A stretch of 64,000 nucleotides of DNA from Arthrobacter sp. AFG7.2 (lineage in GTDB: Bacteria > Actinomycetota > Actinomycetes > Actinomycetales > Micrococcaceae). Position numbers and translations under genes: made by a program. The stretch covers positions 310,001-374,000 of the forward strand of contig NZ_PJMB01000004.1 in assembly GCF_002892835.1 (NCBI RefSeq). The letters run 5' to 3'. Positions 15,889 through 24,598 of this stretch are shown piece after piece (within the stretch, counting starts at the first letter, position 1; each line of letters begins with the position of its first letter). The notes beneath the pieces were generated by a model. It made no database searches, was not told the origin of the DNA, and saw only the letters and a program-made list of their open reading frames with translations.

Positions 15889-15975
15889 GTGATTGTTGAT
15901 TTGCCCAACAGCCTGGCTCGCCCGCGCACCATGCGGTGTCTCACCGTCCAGCCAACGGCGGCGAAGCAGAAGTAG
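15889..15975 (+). CDS. Upstream ORF / leader peptide of 28 residues
   Basis: GTG start at 15889 with an excellent ribosome site GGAAGGA eight bases before it; reads MIVDLPNSLARPRTMRCL and on to a TAG at 15973-15975, only four bases before the permease ATG (15980). The permease itself has no good ribosome site, so its translation probably depends on ribosomes finishing this ORF. The peptide has no signal sequence, no repeated amino acid typical of classical attenuators, and one Cys. Coding status is inferred from the ribosome site and spacing only. Confidence 0.5.
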   Translation: MIVDLPNSLARPRTMRCLTVQPTAAKQK

Positions 15976-15979
15976 ACCC

Positions 15980-16963
15980 ATGCTCAGGTATCTCGCCAAG
16001 CGCGGCATCACGTACGTTTTCATGATCTTCCTGACAACGTCTGCAGGATATTTCCTGGCGGTCAGCTCGCTCAAGCCCGCGTTGCTGGAGCAGGAACGCA
16101 TTCCCCGCCCCACCCCGGAGCAGGTGGCCAACTCCATGCGGCTGAAGGGCCTCGACCCCGACCTCAGTCCCTGGGAGCGGTATGTCGAATGGTTGACTGC
16201 GATTGTCACACGATGGGACTGGGGCCGCAGTCCCAACGGCGCGTTCATCAATGCCGAGTTCGGGGACCGGGTCTGGATTTCCACCCGGCTCTTCCTGGCC
16301 TCCATCGTTTTGACCCTTGTGATCGGTGTTGCCCTGGGCGTCTACTCAGCTGCCCGCCAATACAAGTTCCAGGACCGGGTCATCACCTCCTACAGCTACC
16401 TCGCCTACATCGTGCCCGCCCCGATCGCCTACTTCCTGGTTCAGCTCGGTGCCATCAACATCAACGAGACCGTGGGCGAGCGCATCTTCTTCGTCACCGG
16501 CATCTCCACGCCGGGGCTGGAACCGGGATGGGCCCAGTTCATCGACATGCTGGCGCATTACGCCGTCCCAACGGTTGCCATCACGCTGGTCGGCTGGGGC
16601 TCCTACCAGATCGCCCAGCGACAGTACCTCCTGGACAATGTCAACGCCGACTTTGTCCGGACCGCCCGCGCAAAGGGGCTGACCCGCAACCAGGCGATCT
16701 CCCGGCACGCACTGCGCGTGTCCTTCATCCCGGTGGCACAAAGCATCGCGTTCACCATCCCCGCCATCTTTGCCGGCGGTTTCTTCGCAGAGAAGATCTT
16801 CGCCTGGCCCGGCGTCGGTTCATGGAGCATCGACGCCATCTCCCTCCAGGACGTCAACGCCGCAACGGCAACACTGGCCTACGGTTCAGTCATCTTCGCC
16901 CTGGGAGCCATTCTGGCGGATTTCGCCACCACCCTTGTTGACCCGAGAGTGCGGGTGCAGTAA
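15980..16963 (+). CDS. Oligopeptide/dipeptide ABC transporter permease (OppB type)
   Basis: 327 residues from ATG 15980; the 29 extra codons of the longer frame lack membrane character. N-terminal helix at 10-32, a large extracytoplasmic loop (about 33-95, LKGLDPDLSPWERYVEWL, typical of OppB/DppB), then five further helices. The EAA-like coupling motif is RTARAKGLTRNQAISRHALRV around residue 233-253, contacting the ATPase. Works with the next permease, the fused ATPase and the lipoprotein receptor to import peptides. The ribosome site is weak (AGAAGTAG) and the gene follows a short ORF by four bases, suggesting translational coupling. Confidence 0.9.
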   Translation: MLRYLAKRGITYVFMIFLTTSAGYFLAVSSLKPALLEQERIPRPTPEQVANSMRLKGLDPDLSPWERYVEWLTAIVTRWDWGRSPNGAFINAEFGDRVWISTRLFLASIVLTLVIGVALGVYSAARQYKFQDRVITSYSYLAYIVPAPIAYFLVQLGAININETVGERIFFVTGISTPGLEPGWAQFIDMLAHYAVPTVAITLVGWGSYQIAQRQYLLDNVNADFVRTARAKGLTRNQAISRHALRVSFIPVAQSIAFTIPAIFAGGFFAEKIFAWPGVGSWSIDAISLQDVNAATATLAYGSVIFALGAILADFATTLVDPRVRVQ

Positions 16964-16965
16964 CC

Positions 16966-17952
16966 GTGACGAACCTCAATGCAGTAGACCCGGCCGCCGT
17001 AGCCCAGGACGCCCACCTGGAGGGCGCCGACGTCGTCATCGGCAAAAACACCATTATCTTCCGCCGGTTCATGCGGAACAAAACAGCAGTGGCGGGCCTC
17101 GCCATCTTCCTTGCCCTCACCGTGTTCTCGTTTGTGGGCGGCTACTTCACCCAATGGGACAAGGAAACCATCGACCCTTTCAACATCGGCATGCCGCCGT
17201 CGGCCGAGCATTACCTGGGCACCTCCCAGGCCGGCATCGACCTCTATGCGATGACGGTTGAAGGAACCCGGATCTCCATCCTCATCGGCCTGATAGTCGG
17301 GCTCGTCTCAGTCCTCGTCGCCGCTGTCTACGGATGCACCATGGCCTACTTCGGCGGCAAGGTGGACAAGGTGATGCTCTTCATCCTTGAAGCGCTCATC
17401 ATGATGCCTGCCCTTCTGGTGGTGGCCGTGGCCACAAGCGGCGGAGGCGAAGGGCTCAAACGGGACCTCCCGTCCTGGCTGCTGCTGATCATCGTGCTGC
17501 TCGTCTTCAGCTGGATGGGTACGGCCAGGCTGATCCGGTCGCTGTCCATGTCCCTGATGCAGCGTGATTTCGTCAAGGCTTCCCAGTACATGGGCGTCCC
17601 GGCACGAAGGATCGTATGGCGGCACCTGGTCCCCAACATCGGGTCGCTGCTGGTCCTGGACATCACCCGCGGCGTCACCGGCGCCATCCTTGCGGAGGTG
17701 GCCTTCTCCTTCATCGGCATCGGCATCAAAGTTCCGGACGTCAGCCTCGGCGTGCTGATTGGTGGCGCCACGTCCCAGGTGCAGACCTTCCCCTGGATGT
17801 TCTGGGTGCCACTGACGGTGATGTTCCTCCTGACCGGCTCGCTGGCCATGATGAACGACGGATTGCGGGACGCCTTCGACCCAAGCTCCAGCTCATCGGG
17901 CAGCGCCAAAAAACGCGCCCTGAAAACCCGCGTGAAGGGGAATGCCTCATGA
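16966..17952 (+). CDS. Oligopeptide/dipeptide ABC transporter permease (OppC type)
   Basis: 328 residues from GTG 16966, two bases after the OppB stop. N-terminal cytosolic segment, a helix at about 42-62 (KTAVAGLAIFLALTVFSFV), a periplasmic loop with HYLGTSQAGIDLYAMTVEGTR (the conserved LGTDxxGRDxxSR region of DppC/OppC), then the five-helix core. The coupling motif is RDFVKASQYMGVPARRIVWRHLVPN near 200-225. The C-terminus ends in a Ser-rich then basic tail (DPSSSSSGSAKKRALKTR). It forms a heterodimeric channel with the preceding permease. ATGA overlap with the next gene. Confidence 0.92.
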   Translation: MTNLNAVDPAAVAQDAHLEGADVVIGKNTIIFRRFMRNKTAVAGLAIFLALTVFSFVGGYFTQWDKETIDPFNIGMPPSAEHYLGTSQAGIDLYAMTVEGTRISILIGLIVGLVSVLVAAVYGCTMAYFGGKVDKVMLFILEALIMMPALLVVAVATSGGGEGLKRDLPSWLLLIIVLLVFSWMGTARLIRSLSMSLMQRDFVKASQYMGVPARRIVWRHLVPNIGSLLVLDITRGVTGAILAEVAFSFIGIGIKVPDVSLGVLIGGATSQVQTFPWMFWVPLTVMFLLTGSLAMMNDGLRDAFDPSSSSSGSAKKRALKTRVKGNAS

Positions 17953-20186
17953 GCAGCGAAATCGCCGCCGGACGGGTTGAACAGCCGCAGTCACCGGCGG
18001 AACGGCTCCACGTCGCAGGCCTCCACGCCCCTTCGGATGCCATCCTGTCCGTCCGCGACCTGAACGTCCGCTTCAACACGGAAAACGGGATAGTGCACGC
18101 GGTCCGGGGTGTTGACTTTGACCTCATGCCCGGAAAGACGCTGGGCATCGTGGGAGAATCCGGGTCCGGCAAATCGGTGACGTCCCTGGCCATCATGGGA
18201 CTCCTCCCCACGACAGCCGAAGTGACCGGCTCCGTCCGGCTCAAGGGCAAGGAACTGCTGGGCCTCAGCGACAAAGCCATGTGTGAATACCGCGGCAATG
18301 AGCTGGCCATGGTCTTCCAGGACCCGCTGTCCTCGCTGACGCCGGTCTATACCGTCGGCACCCAAATCATTGAAGCGCTGACCATCCACAATCCCGGCAT
18401 GAGCAAACAGACCAAGGAAGCCCGCGCCGTCGAACTTCTTGCCATGGTGGGCATCCCCAGCCCCAAAGAACGGCTCAGGGCCTTCCCGCACGAATTCTCG
18501 GGCGGCATGCGGCAGCGCGTGATGATCGCCATCGCCATCGCCAACAATCCGCGGGTCCTCATCGCGGATGAGCCGACGACGGCGCTGGACGTCACCATCC
18601 AGGCGCAGGTGCTGGAGGTGCTGCATACCGCGCAGGAGGAGACGGGCGCCGCCGTCGTCATGATCACCCACGACCTCGGCGTTGTGGCGGGAATGGCCGA
18701 CGACATCATGGTGATGTACGCCGGCAGGCCGGTGGAGACCGGCGCGGTGGATGACATCTATTACAACCCCCGGATGCCTTACACCATGGGCCTCCTCGGC
18801 GCCGTCCCGCGCGTTGACGTTGCAGAGAAGTCGTCGCTTGTCCCCATCGAGGGCATGCCGCCCAACCTGATCCACCCGCCAACCGGCTGCTCGTTTGCGC
18901 CCCGCTGCCCGCTCGCCTCGGACGCTTGCCTTGAGGGGGAGCCGGCGCTCGCGCCGGTACCGGACGGCCCCCTCCATCTGGCCGCCTGCATCAAATCAGG
19001 GTCCCTTGGCGGGGACGTTGACGTCCTGGACGTCTTTGCCGCCCCGCCGGTGCCGGTCTCGCGGTTCGACGCCATCCCACGAGAGGAACGGGCCACAGTC
19101 CTGCAGCTCAAAGATGTCCGTAAACACTTCCCGCTGACGCGCGGGGCGCTGCTGAAGAAACGGATTGGTACGGTCAAGGCCGTGGACGGGCTCACCTTCG
19201 ACATCCGCGAAGGGGAGTGCTTCTCCATCGTGGGCGAGTCGGGCTCCGGCAAAACCACCACGCTCCTGGAAATCATGGAATTCCACAAGGACCAGGACGG
19301 CGAGGTGGTGATCGGCGGCATCAGCAACAAAAAAGCTGCCGATGCCCGGGCCAAGAGCGCCATGCGCCGTGAGCTCCAGATGGTGTTCCAGGACCCCACC
19401 GGCGCCCTGGACCCGAGGTTCACGGTCTACGAGGTACTGGCCGAGCCGCTGCAAAACGCCGGCATGGAGAAACCGGCCATCAGGAAGCGCATCATGGAGC
19501 TGATGAAGCTGGTGGGCCTGCAGCCGGACCATGTCAACCGCTTCCCCAACCAGTTCTCGGGGGGCCAGCGGCAGCGCATCGGCATTGCCCGTGCCCTGGC
19601 CGTGAACCCGAAGCTGGTAGTCCTTGACGAGCCCGTCTCCGCGCTGGACGTCTCCGTCCAAGCCGGGGTCATCAACCTCCTGGACAAGCTTCGCGCTGAA
19701 CTGGGACTCAGCTACCTGCTGGTGGCGCACGACCTCTCAGTGGTCCGGCACATCTCCAACCGGGTAGCGGTGATGTACCTGGGAAAGATCGTGGAGATCG
19801 GCGAAGTGGACCGGGTGTTCGACAACCCGCGCCACCCTTACACCCGCGCCCTGCTCTCCGCCATCCCCGTTCCGGACCCGCAGCTGGAACGCACCCGGGA
19901 ACGCATCATCCTCCAGGGTGACCTGCCGTCGCCGCTGGATGCCCCGAAGGGCTGCAACTTCGCCACCCGTTGTCCCGTCTTCGCTGCCCTGCCGAAGACG
20001 AAACAGGAAAAGTGCCTGACCCTCGAACCTCCCTTGCTGCCCGTCACCCCCTCGCCGGCGGCGCAGACCCTGGCGGCGGATCCACTGCCCGCCCTGGACC
20101 AGCGCTTCGCCTGCTTCTTCCCCGACGGGGAGATCGACGAGGACATGCTGGTGGTCCACGAAGCGGCGGACCATCATGCACCTTAA
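17949..20186 (+). CDS. Fused double ATPase of the oligopeptide ABC transporter (OppD-OppF fusion)
   Basis: 745 residues from ATG 17949, which overlaps the OppC stop; the longer frame to 17616 is a shadow of OppC. Two complete ABC domains: the first with Walker A GESGSGKS near residue 75, signature FSGGMRQR and Walker B VLIADEPTT; the second from about residue 375 with GESGSGKTT, signature FSGGQRQR and LVVLDEPVSALD. Each domain ends with the Opp-type C-terminal region containing CxxRCP cysteine clusters (SFAPRCPLASDAC; NFATRCPV), as in OppD and OppF. Powers peptide import through the two permeases. Fusion in one chain fixes the heterodimer order D-F. Confidence 0.93.
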   Translation: MSSEIAAGRVEQPQSPAERLHVAGLHAPSDAILSVRDLNVRFNTENGIVHAVRGVDFDLMPGKTLGIVGESGSGKSVTSLAIMGLLPTTAEVTGSVRLKGKELLGLSDKAMCEYRGNELAMVFQDPLSSLTPVYTVGTQIIEALTIHNPGMSKQTKEARAVELLAMVGIPSPKERLRAFPHEFSGGMRQRVMIAIAIANNPRVLIADEPTTALDVTIQAQVLEVLHTAQEETGAAVVMITHDLGVVAGMADDIMVMYAGRPVETGAVDDIYYNPRMPYTMGLLGAVPRVDVAEKSSLVPIEGMPPNLIHPPTGCSFAPRCPLASDACLEGEPALAPVPDGPLHLAACIKSGSLGGDVDVLDVFAAPPVPVSRFDAIPREERATVLQLKDVRKHFPLTRGALLKKRIGTVKAVDGLTFDIREGECFSIVGESGSGKTTTLLEIMEFHKDQDGEVVIGGISNKKAADARAKSAMRRELQMVFQDPTGALDPRFTVYEVLAEPLQNAGMEKPAIRKRIMELMKLVGLQPDHVNRFPNQFSGGQRQRIGIARALAVNPKLVVLDEPVSALDVSVQAGVINLLDKLRAELGLSYLLVAHDLSVVRHISNRVAVMYLGKIVEIGEVDRVFDNPRHPYTRALLSAIPVPDPQLERTRERIILQGDLPSPLDAPKGCNFATRCPVFAALPKTKQEKCLTLEPPLLPVTPSPAAQTLAADPLPALDQRFACFFPDGEIDEDMLVVHEAADHHAP

Positions 20187-20238
20187 TTTTCTTCGACCCA
20201 TCACAAGCACCACCACTCGCACCAATGAAGGGAACACC

Positions 20239-21942
20239 ATGAGGAATCTCAACAAGATCGGCGGAGCTGCAGCCATAGCGGCGGCTCTGGCGCTGACGGC
20301 CTGCGGCGGCGGTGGCGGATCCGCCGGCCCCGAAACGGCCAAGGGGCAGGAGTCAGGCAGCGACCTGTCCAAGCTCATCAGCATCAACGAGAAGCCTGCA
20401 TCGGATCTTGAGCAGGGCGGCAAGGTCACCCTTCCACTGGGCAACATCGGCCCGGACTTCAACGGATTCTCCAACAACGGCAACAGTGCGGACAACACCG
20501 CACTGCACCGCCCCATCGACCAAGCGGGCACCTGGGGCTGCTGGGACATTGCCTTCGACGGAAAAGTGACGCCCAACAAGGACTTCTGCGAGTCCGTGGA
20601 AAATGAAGTAGAAGACGGCAAGCAGACCATCACCATCAAGGTCAACGAGAAGGCCACCTACAACGACGGCACCCCGATCGATGTAAAGGCCTTCCAAAAC
20701 ACCTGGAACATCCTCAAGAGCCCTGATGCCGGCTATGACATCGTCAGCTCGGGCAACTATGAGTTCGTTGAATCCGTGGAAGCGGGCAGCAACGACAAGG
20801 AAGTGATCGTCAAGACGAGCCAGCCGGTCTACCCGCTGGATTCCCTCTTCACCGGACTGATCCACCCCGCCGTGAACTCTCCCGAAATCTTCAACGAGGG
20901 GTTCAACGGCGACATGCACCCCGAATGGATGGCCGGGCCGTTCAAACTGGACCAGTACGACACCGCCGCTAAAACGGTGACACTGGTTCCCAACGAGAAG
21001 TGGTGGGGCAACAAGCCGGTGCTGGAGAGCGTTGTGTTCCGCCAGCTGGAGACCAGCGCCCAGATCGCAGCCTTCAAGAACGGTGAGATCGACGCCATGT
21101 CGGCCAACACCATCTCCCTCTACAAGCAGCTCGAGGGCACCAACAACGCTGAGGTCCGCCGCGGCCAGCGGCTGTTCGCCGGCGGCATGAACCTCAACGC
21201 CCAGCGCATCACCGACGTCGCCGTCCGCGAAGCCATTTTCGCCGCCGTGGACCGTGAGGCACTGCGCAAGGTGCGCTTCAACGGCCTGAACTGGGAAGAG
21301 CCCAGCTCCGGCTCCATGATGCTGCTGCCGTTCTCCGAGTACTACCAGGACAACTACCCCGTCAAGGAAACCGGTCCTGACGCCGCCAAGAAGGTACTGA
21401 CCGATGCCGGCTACACCGCCAACGCTAACGGCATCATGGAAAAGGACGGCAAGCCCGCCGCCTTCAAGATCAGCAACTTCGGTGATGATCCCACTACCCT
21501 CGCCTTCACCCAGACGCTGCAGAAGCAGCTTCAGGCCGGTGGCATGGATGTTGGAATCGACCAGCGCGCATCTGCCGACTTCGGCAAGGTCCTGGGTTCA
21601 CGCGAGTTCGACATGAGCGTCTCCGGTTACACCGTGGGCGCGGACGCAACTGAAGCAGTCAAGCAGTACTACGACTCCAAGACCAACGAAAACCAGCTGG
21701 GCGACGCCGAGCTGGACAAGAAGATCGCTGATCTCGCCTCCATCGAGGACGACGCCGAGCGCAACAAGGCAGCGATGGAAGTTGAGAAGGAGCACATGGC
21801 GAAGTACTTCTCCATGGGCGTTGTGATGAACGGCCCGCAGATCTCCTTCGTCCGCACCGGACTTGCCAACTACGGCCCGTCCCTCTTCCGCAGCCTGTCC
21901 CAGGTTCCGGACTGGAGCGCCCTCGGCTGGGAAAAGAAGTAA
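20239..21942 (+). CDS. Oligopeptide-binding lipoprotein of the ABC transporter (SBP_bac_5 family)
   Basis: 567 residues from ATG 20239 with GAAGGGA just upstream; an earlier in-frame ATG inside the ATPase gene is unlikely. Lipobox LTAC gives a lipidated C22 followed by a Gly-rich tether (GGGGGS). The mature protein is a large family-5 solute-binding protein: VTPNKDFCESVENEVEDGKQTITIKVNEKATYNDGTPIDVKAFQNTW in outline is the family signature region near 115-160, and FRQLETSAQIAAFKNGEIDAM is typical. It captures peptides outside the membrane and delivers them to the permeases. Last gene of the operon, closed by an 18-bp terminator stem. The strong expression signals before it suggest the usual excess of receptor over permease. 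Confidence 0.92.
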   Translation: MRNLNKIGGAAAIAAALALTACGGGGGSAGPETAKGQESGSDLSKLISINEKPASDLEQGGKVTLPLGNIGPDFNGFSNNGNSADNTALHRPIDQAGTWGCWDIAFDGKVTPNKDFCESVENEVEDGKQTITIKVNEKATYNDGTPIDVKAFQNTWNILKSPDAGYDIVSSGNYEFVESVEAGSNDKEVIVKTSQPVYPLDSLFTGLIHPAVNSPEIFNEGFNGDMHPEWMAGPFKLDQYDTAAKTVTLVPNEKWWGNKPVLESVVFRQLETSAQIAAFKNGEIDAMSANTISLYKQLEGTNNAEVRRGQRLFAGGMNLNAQRITDVAVREAIFAAVDREALRKVRFNGLNWEEPSSGSMMLLPFSEYYQDNYPVKETGPDAAKKVLTDAGYTANANGIMEKDGKPAAFKISNFGDDPTTLAFTQTLQKQLQAGGMDVGIDQRASADFGKVLGSREFDMSVSGYTVGADATEAVKQYYDSKTNENQLGDAELDKKIADLASIEDDAERNKAAMEVEKEHMAKYFSMGVVMNGPQISFVRTGLANYGPSLFRSLSQVPDWSALGWEKK

Positions 21943-21986
21943 CCCCCACCCGTAACGCTCTCCCACTTACTGCAAGTTTTCCTGCG

Positions 21987-22032
21987 ACGCTCCCTCACTT
22001 CCCGTTGATCGCGGCGGGAAGTGAGGGAGCGT
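21987..22032 (+). terminator. Terminator of the opp operon
   Basis: Perfect 18-bp arms (21987-22004 and 22015-22032) with a 10-base loop, followed by TTTGTGTGTTTGG. Confidence 0.88.
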
Positions 22033-22071
22033 TTGTGTGTTTGGGGCAGGAAGCGAACGTGCGTGCGGGAG

Positions 22072-22077
22072 TACGGT
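22072..22077 (+). promoter_or_regulatory. -10 box TACGGT, leaderless start
   Basis: TACGGT, six bases, then ATG at 22084, right after the opp terminator. This supports the shorter start of the oxidoreductase gene. Confidence 0.5.
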
Positions 22078-22083
22078 AGGCCT

Positions 22084-23157
22084 ATGAACGGGACTGAAGC
22101 TTCGTCACGCACCATCCGCACCGCCGTCGTGGGTTTCGGACTGTCCGGAAGCGTCTTCCACGCCCCCCTGGTAGCAGCAGACTCCCGCTACTCGCTGAGT
22201 CTCATCGCCACGTCAGATGCCGGAAGGGAGGCGGCCGCCACCGCAAAGTATCGGGATGTGAAGACGGTGCCTGACGCCCAGGCAGTCGTTGCACGCGCGG
22301 ACGAGTTGGACCTGGTGGTCCTGGGAACACCCCCTGCAACCCATTACCCGCTGGCAAAGGCAGCCCTGGAAGCCGGGTTGGACGTGGTGGTGGACAAGCC
22401 TTTCGCGGTCACCAGTGCGCAAGGGGAAGAACTTATCGCCCTGGCACAACAACTCGGCAGGGTACTCACCGTTTTCCAGAACCGTCGCTGGGACGGTGAT
22501 TTCCTGACACTGCGAAAGCTTCTGGCCGCCGAGGCCCTGGGCAAGGTGACCCGGTTCGAATCGCGTTTCGAGCGGTGGTCTCCCGCTATTGCAAAGGCCT
22601 GGAAGGCCCACGCTACGGCGGCCGACGGCGGCGGCACCCTGTTCGACCTCGGCAGCCACCTGATTGACCAGGCCCTCCAGCTCTTCGGCCCGGCCGCAGT
22701 GGTGCACGCGGAGCTCAAGGCACGCCGTTCCGACGAACGTGCGGATGACGACGTGTTCCTGGTCCTGCGCCACGGCTCCGGGGTGATCAGCCACCTCACG
22801 ATGAACATGCTGTGCGCCCAGCAGGGCCCCCGGTTCCGTGTGCTGGGTTCCGTGGGCGGGTTCACGAAAAATGGAGTGGACCCGCAGGAGCCGTATGTCG
22901 CCGCCGGCGGCAGCCCCCTGGACCCCGAGTACGGCGAGGAGGCACCGGAGTGGGCCGGGCTCCTGGGCCGCGATGGCCACCTGGACGCCCTGCCCACCGA
23001 GCGCGGCGCCTACCCGGAGTTCTACCGCCTCCTGGCAGACAAGCTCCTCGACGGCGGAGCAGCATCAGCAAAGCCCCTCCCGGTAGACCCAAAGGACGCC
23101 GTTGAGTCCCTAAAAATCATTGAACAAGCACGCGAACTGGCTTCAATGGTTCGTTAA
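22084..23157 (+). CDS. Gfo/Idh/MocA-family NAD(P)-dependent oxidoreductase
   Basis: 357 residues from ATG 22084. Rossmann domain 10-130 begins RTAVVGFGLSGSVFHAPLV (GxGxxG) and contains the family segment LDVVVDKPFAVTSAQGEEL, where the EKP-type motif reads DKP with the catalytic lysine. The C-terminal alpha/beta domain (130-357) has HATAADGGGTLFDLGSHLIDQAL with the conserved GGGxLxDxGxHxxD pattern including the active-site Asp and His. Relatives oxidise sugars, inositols or reduce 3-oxo sugars; substrate is unknown and no sugar gene cluster is adjacent. Monocistronic between two hairpin terminators. Confidence 0.9.
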   Translation: MNGTEASSRTIRTAVVGFGLSGSVFHAPLVAADSRYSLSLIATSDAGREAAATAKYRDVKTVPDAQAVVARADELDLVVLGTPPATHYPLAKAALEAGLDVVVDKPFAVTSAQGEELIALAQQLGRVLTVFQNRRWDGDFLTLRKLLAAEALGKVTRFESRFERWSPAIAKAWKAHATAADGGGTLFDLGSHLIDQALQLFGPAAVVHAELKARRSDERADDDVFLVLRHGSGVISHLTMNMLCAQQGPRFRVLGSVGGFTKNGVDPQEPYVAAGGSPLDPEYGEEAPEWAGLLGRDGHLDALPTERGAYPEFYRLLADKLLDGGAASAKPLPVDPKDAVESLKIIEQARELASMVR

Positions 23158-23158
23158 C

Positions 23159-23236
23159 GGCCGCAACGGAGGCCATCCGGAAGCGTGCGTCAGAGCGACG
23201 AAGGAGCAGCACGCGGGGATGGCCGCCGTTGCGGCC
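23159..23236. terminator. Large hairpin between convergent genes
   Basis: 20-bp arms (23159-23178 and 23217-23236, one mismatch) enclose a second stem GCGTGC (23183-23188) with GCACGC (23209-23214). It fills the whole 89-bp gap between the oxidoreductase and alanine dehydrogenase stops and could end transcription from both sides. Confidence 0.7.
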
Positions 23237-23246
23237 GGAGTCCGGA

Positions 23247-24365
23247 CTACGCAGAGACCAGTTCGTGCCAGTCCGCTACGAGGGGCAGGTTGTGCGCTTC
23301 GGACACGGAGTGGTGGGCCACGTGGCCGGCAGCGATGTTCAGGCCCGCGGCGAGGGCGGGGTCGCGGTCGAACGCTGCCTTGACGCCCAGGTTGGCGAGG
23401 GCCACCGCGTAGCGCAGGGTCACGTTGGTGAGCGCGTAGGTGGAGGTATTCGGTACCGCGCCGGGCATGTTGGCCACGCAGTAGAAGATGGTGTTGTGCA
23501 CCTTGTACGTGGGTTCCTGGTGCGTGGTGGGGTGGGTGTCCTCGAAGCAGCCGCCCTGGTCCACGGCGATGTCCACCAGGACGGAGCCCGGCTTCATGCG
23601 GGCCACAAGGTCGTTGGTCACCAGCTTGGGGGCCTTTGCGCCGGGGATGAGGACGGAGCCGATCACCAGGTCAGCGTCCACCACGGACTTTTCGATCTCG
23701 TACTTGTTGGATGCCACCGTCTTGAGCCGGCCCTGGTACTGGGCGTCCAGCTCGCGCAGGCGGTTGATGTTGATGTCCATGATGGTGACGTCCGCGCCCA
23801 GGCCCAGTGCCATGGCTGCCGCATTGGTTCCGGCGACACCGGCGCCGAGGACAACCACCTTGGCGGGCCGGACGCCGGGTACGCCGCCCAGCAGCACGCC
23901 CTTTCCGCCGGCGGGGGCCATGAGGGAGGCGGCCCCCACCTGCACGGAGAGCCGGCCGGCTACCTCGGACATGGGCGCCAGGAGCGGGAGGGTGCGGCCT
24001 TCCTGCACCGTCTCGTAGGCAATGGCGGTGACGCCGGAGTTGATGAGTTCCCGGGTCAGTTCGGGCTCCGCGGCGAGGTGGAGGTAGGTGAAGAGGATGA
24101 GGTCCTTGCGGAAGCGGTGGTACTCGGCCTTGATGGGCTCCTTGACCTTCATGACCATGTCCGCGCGGGACCAGACGTCGTCCGCATCGTTGATGATCTC
24201 GGCACCGGCGATGGAGTATTCCTCATCAGTGATGCCGGAGCCCAGGCCTGCACCGCGTTCCACGAGCACGGTGTGGCCGTTGCTGCGGAACTCGTGGACG
24301 CCGGCAGCTGTAATGGCCACCCGGAACTCGTTGTTCTTGATTTCTTTGGGGACGCCGATGATCAT
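23247..24365 (-). CDS. ald: Alanine dehydrogenase
   Basis: 372 residues from the ATG at 24365 with GGAG seven bases before it; the 72-codon upstream extension is rejected. Catalyses reversible NAD-dependent deamination of L-alanine to pyruvate and ammonia. It begins [17 protein letters not shown], typical of Ald; the N-terminal catalytic part contains [25 protein letters not shown], with the lysine of VKEP and the His of LHLA expected in the pyruvate site; the NAD domain has [13 protein letters not shown], and [15 protein letters not shown] near the C-terminus is highly conserved. Divergent from a PucR-family regulator over a 233-bp region, the arrangement known for AdeR-ald in Bacillus. Likely induced by alanine. 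Confidence 0.95.
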   Translation of the reverse strand: MIIGVPKEIKNNEFRVAITAAGVHEFRSNGHTVLVERGAGLGSGITDEEYSIAGAEIINDADDVWSRADMVMKVKEPIKAEYHRFRKDLILFTYLHLAAEPELTRELINSGVTAIAYETVQEGRTLPLLAPMSEVAGRLSVQVGAASLMAPAGGKGVLLGGVPGVRPAKVVVLGAGVAGTNAAAMALGLGADVTIMDININRLRELDAQYQGRLKTVASNKYEIEKSVVDADLVIGSVLIPGAKAPKLVTNDLVARMKPGSVLVDIAVDQGGCFEDTHPTTHQEPTYKVHNTIFYCVANMPGAVPNTSTYALTNVTLRYAVALANLGVKAAFDRDPALAAGLNIAAGHVAHHSVSEAHNLPLVADWHELVSA

Positions 24366-24414
24366 CGTGGGCTCCAGGTTCTCGGCTTTGTAGGCCGGAA
24401 AGTGCGGAAGGATT

Positions 24415-24428
24415 TCGTGTATCCACGA
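24415..24428. promoter_or_regulatory. Inverted repeat in the ald / pucR region
   Basis: TCGTG-TATC-CACGA, perfect 5-bp arms, 50 bases upstream of the ald start codon. Candidate binding site for the divergent regulator. Confidence 0.35.
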
Positions 24429-24514
24429 TAAATCGCGTTGTGAGCCAGCTGACATGAAAGGCCGGTACCCGCAGGACGAAAGCCCCGGATTTGAGCGGAT
24501 TTTCCGTAGCGCTA

Positions 24515-24530
24515 CTCGACGTTTGTCGAG
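24515..24530. promoter_or_regulatory. Inverted repeat in the ald / pucR region
   Basis: CTCGAC-GTTT-GTCGAG, perfect 6-bp arms, midway between the two divergent genes. Candidate operator for autoregulation by the PucR-family protein. Confidence 0.4.
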
Positions 24531-24586
24531 GCCGCGGGCGGCAGGTGTCGCCTTGTGTCCGTTCGTCCGGGGAGCCGCCAAGGCAG

Positions 24587-24592
24587 TAGTGT
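24587..24592 (+). promoter_or_regulatory. -10 box TAGTGT, leaderless start
   Basis: TAGTGT, six bases, then ATG at 24599; no ribosome site precedes the start. Confidence 0.5.
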
Positions 24593-24598
24593 TGCGGC

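Noticed and set aside
23229..24431. A 400-codon open frame opposite alanine dehydrogenase
   Set aside because: Antisense shadow of ald; product is His/Gly/Val-rich without domain.
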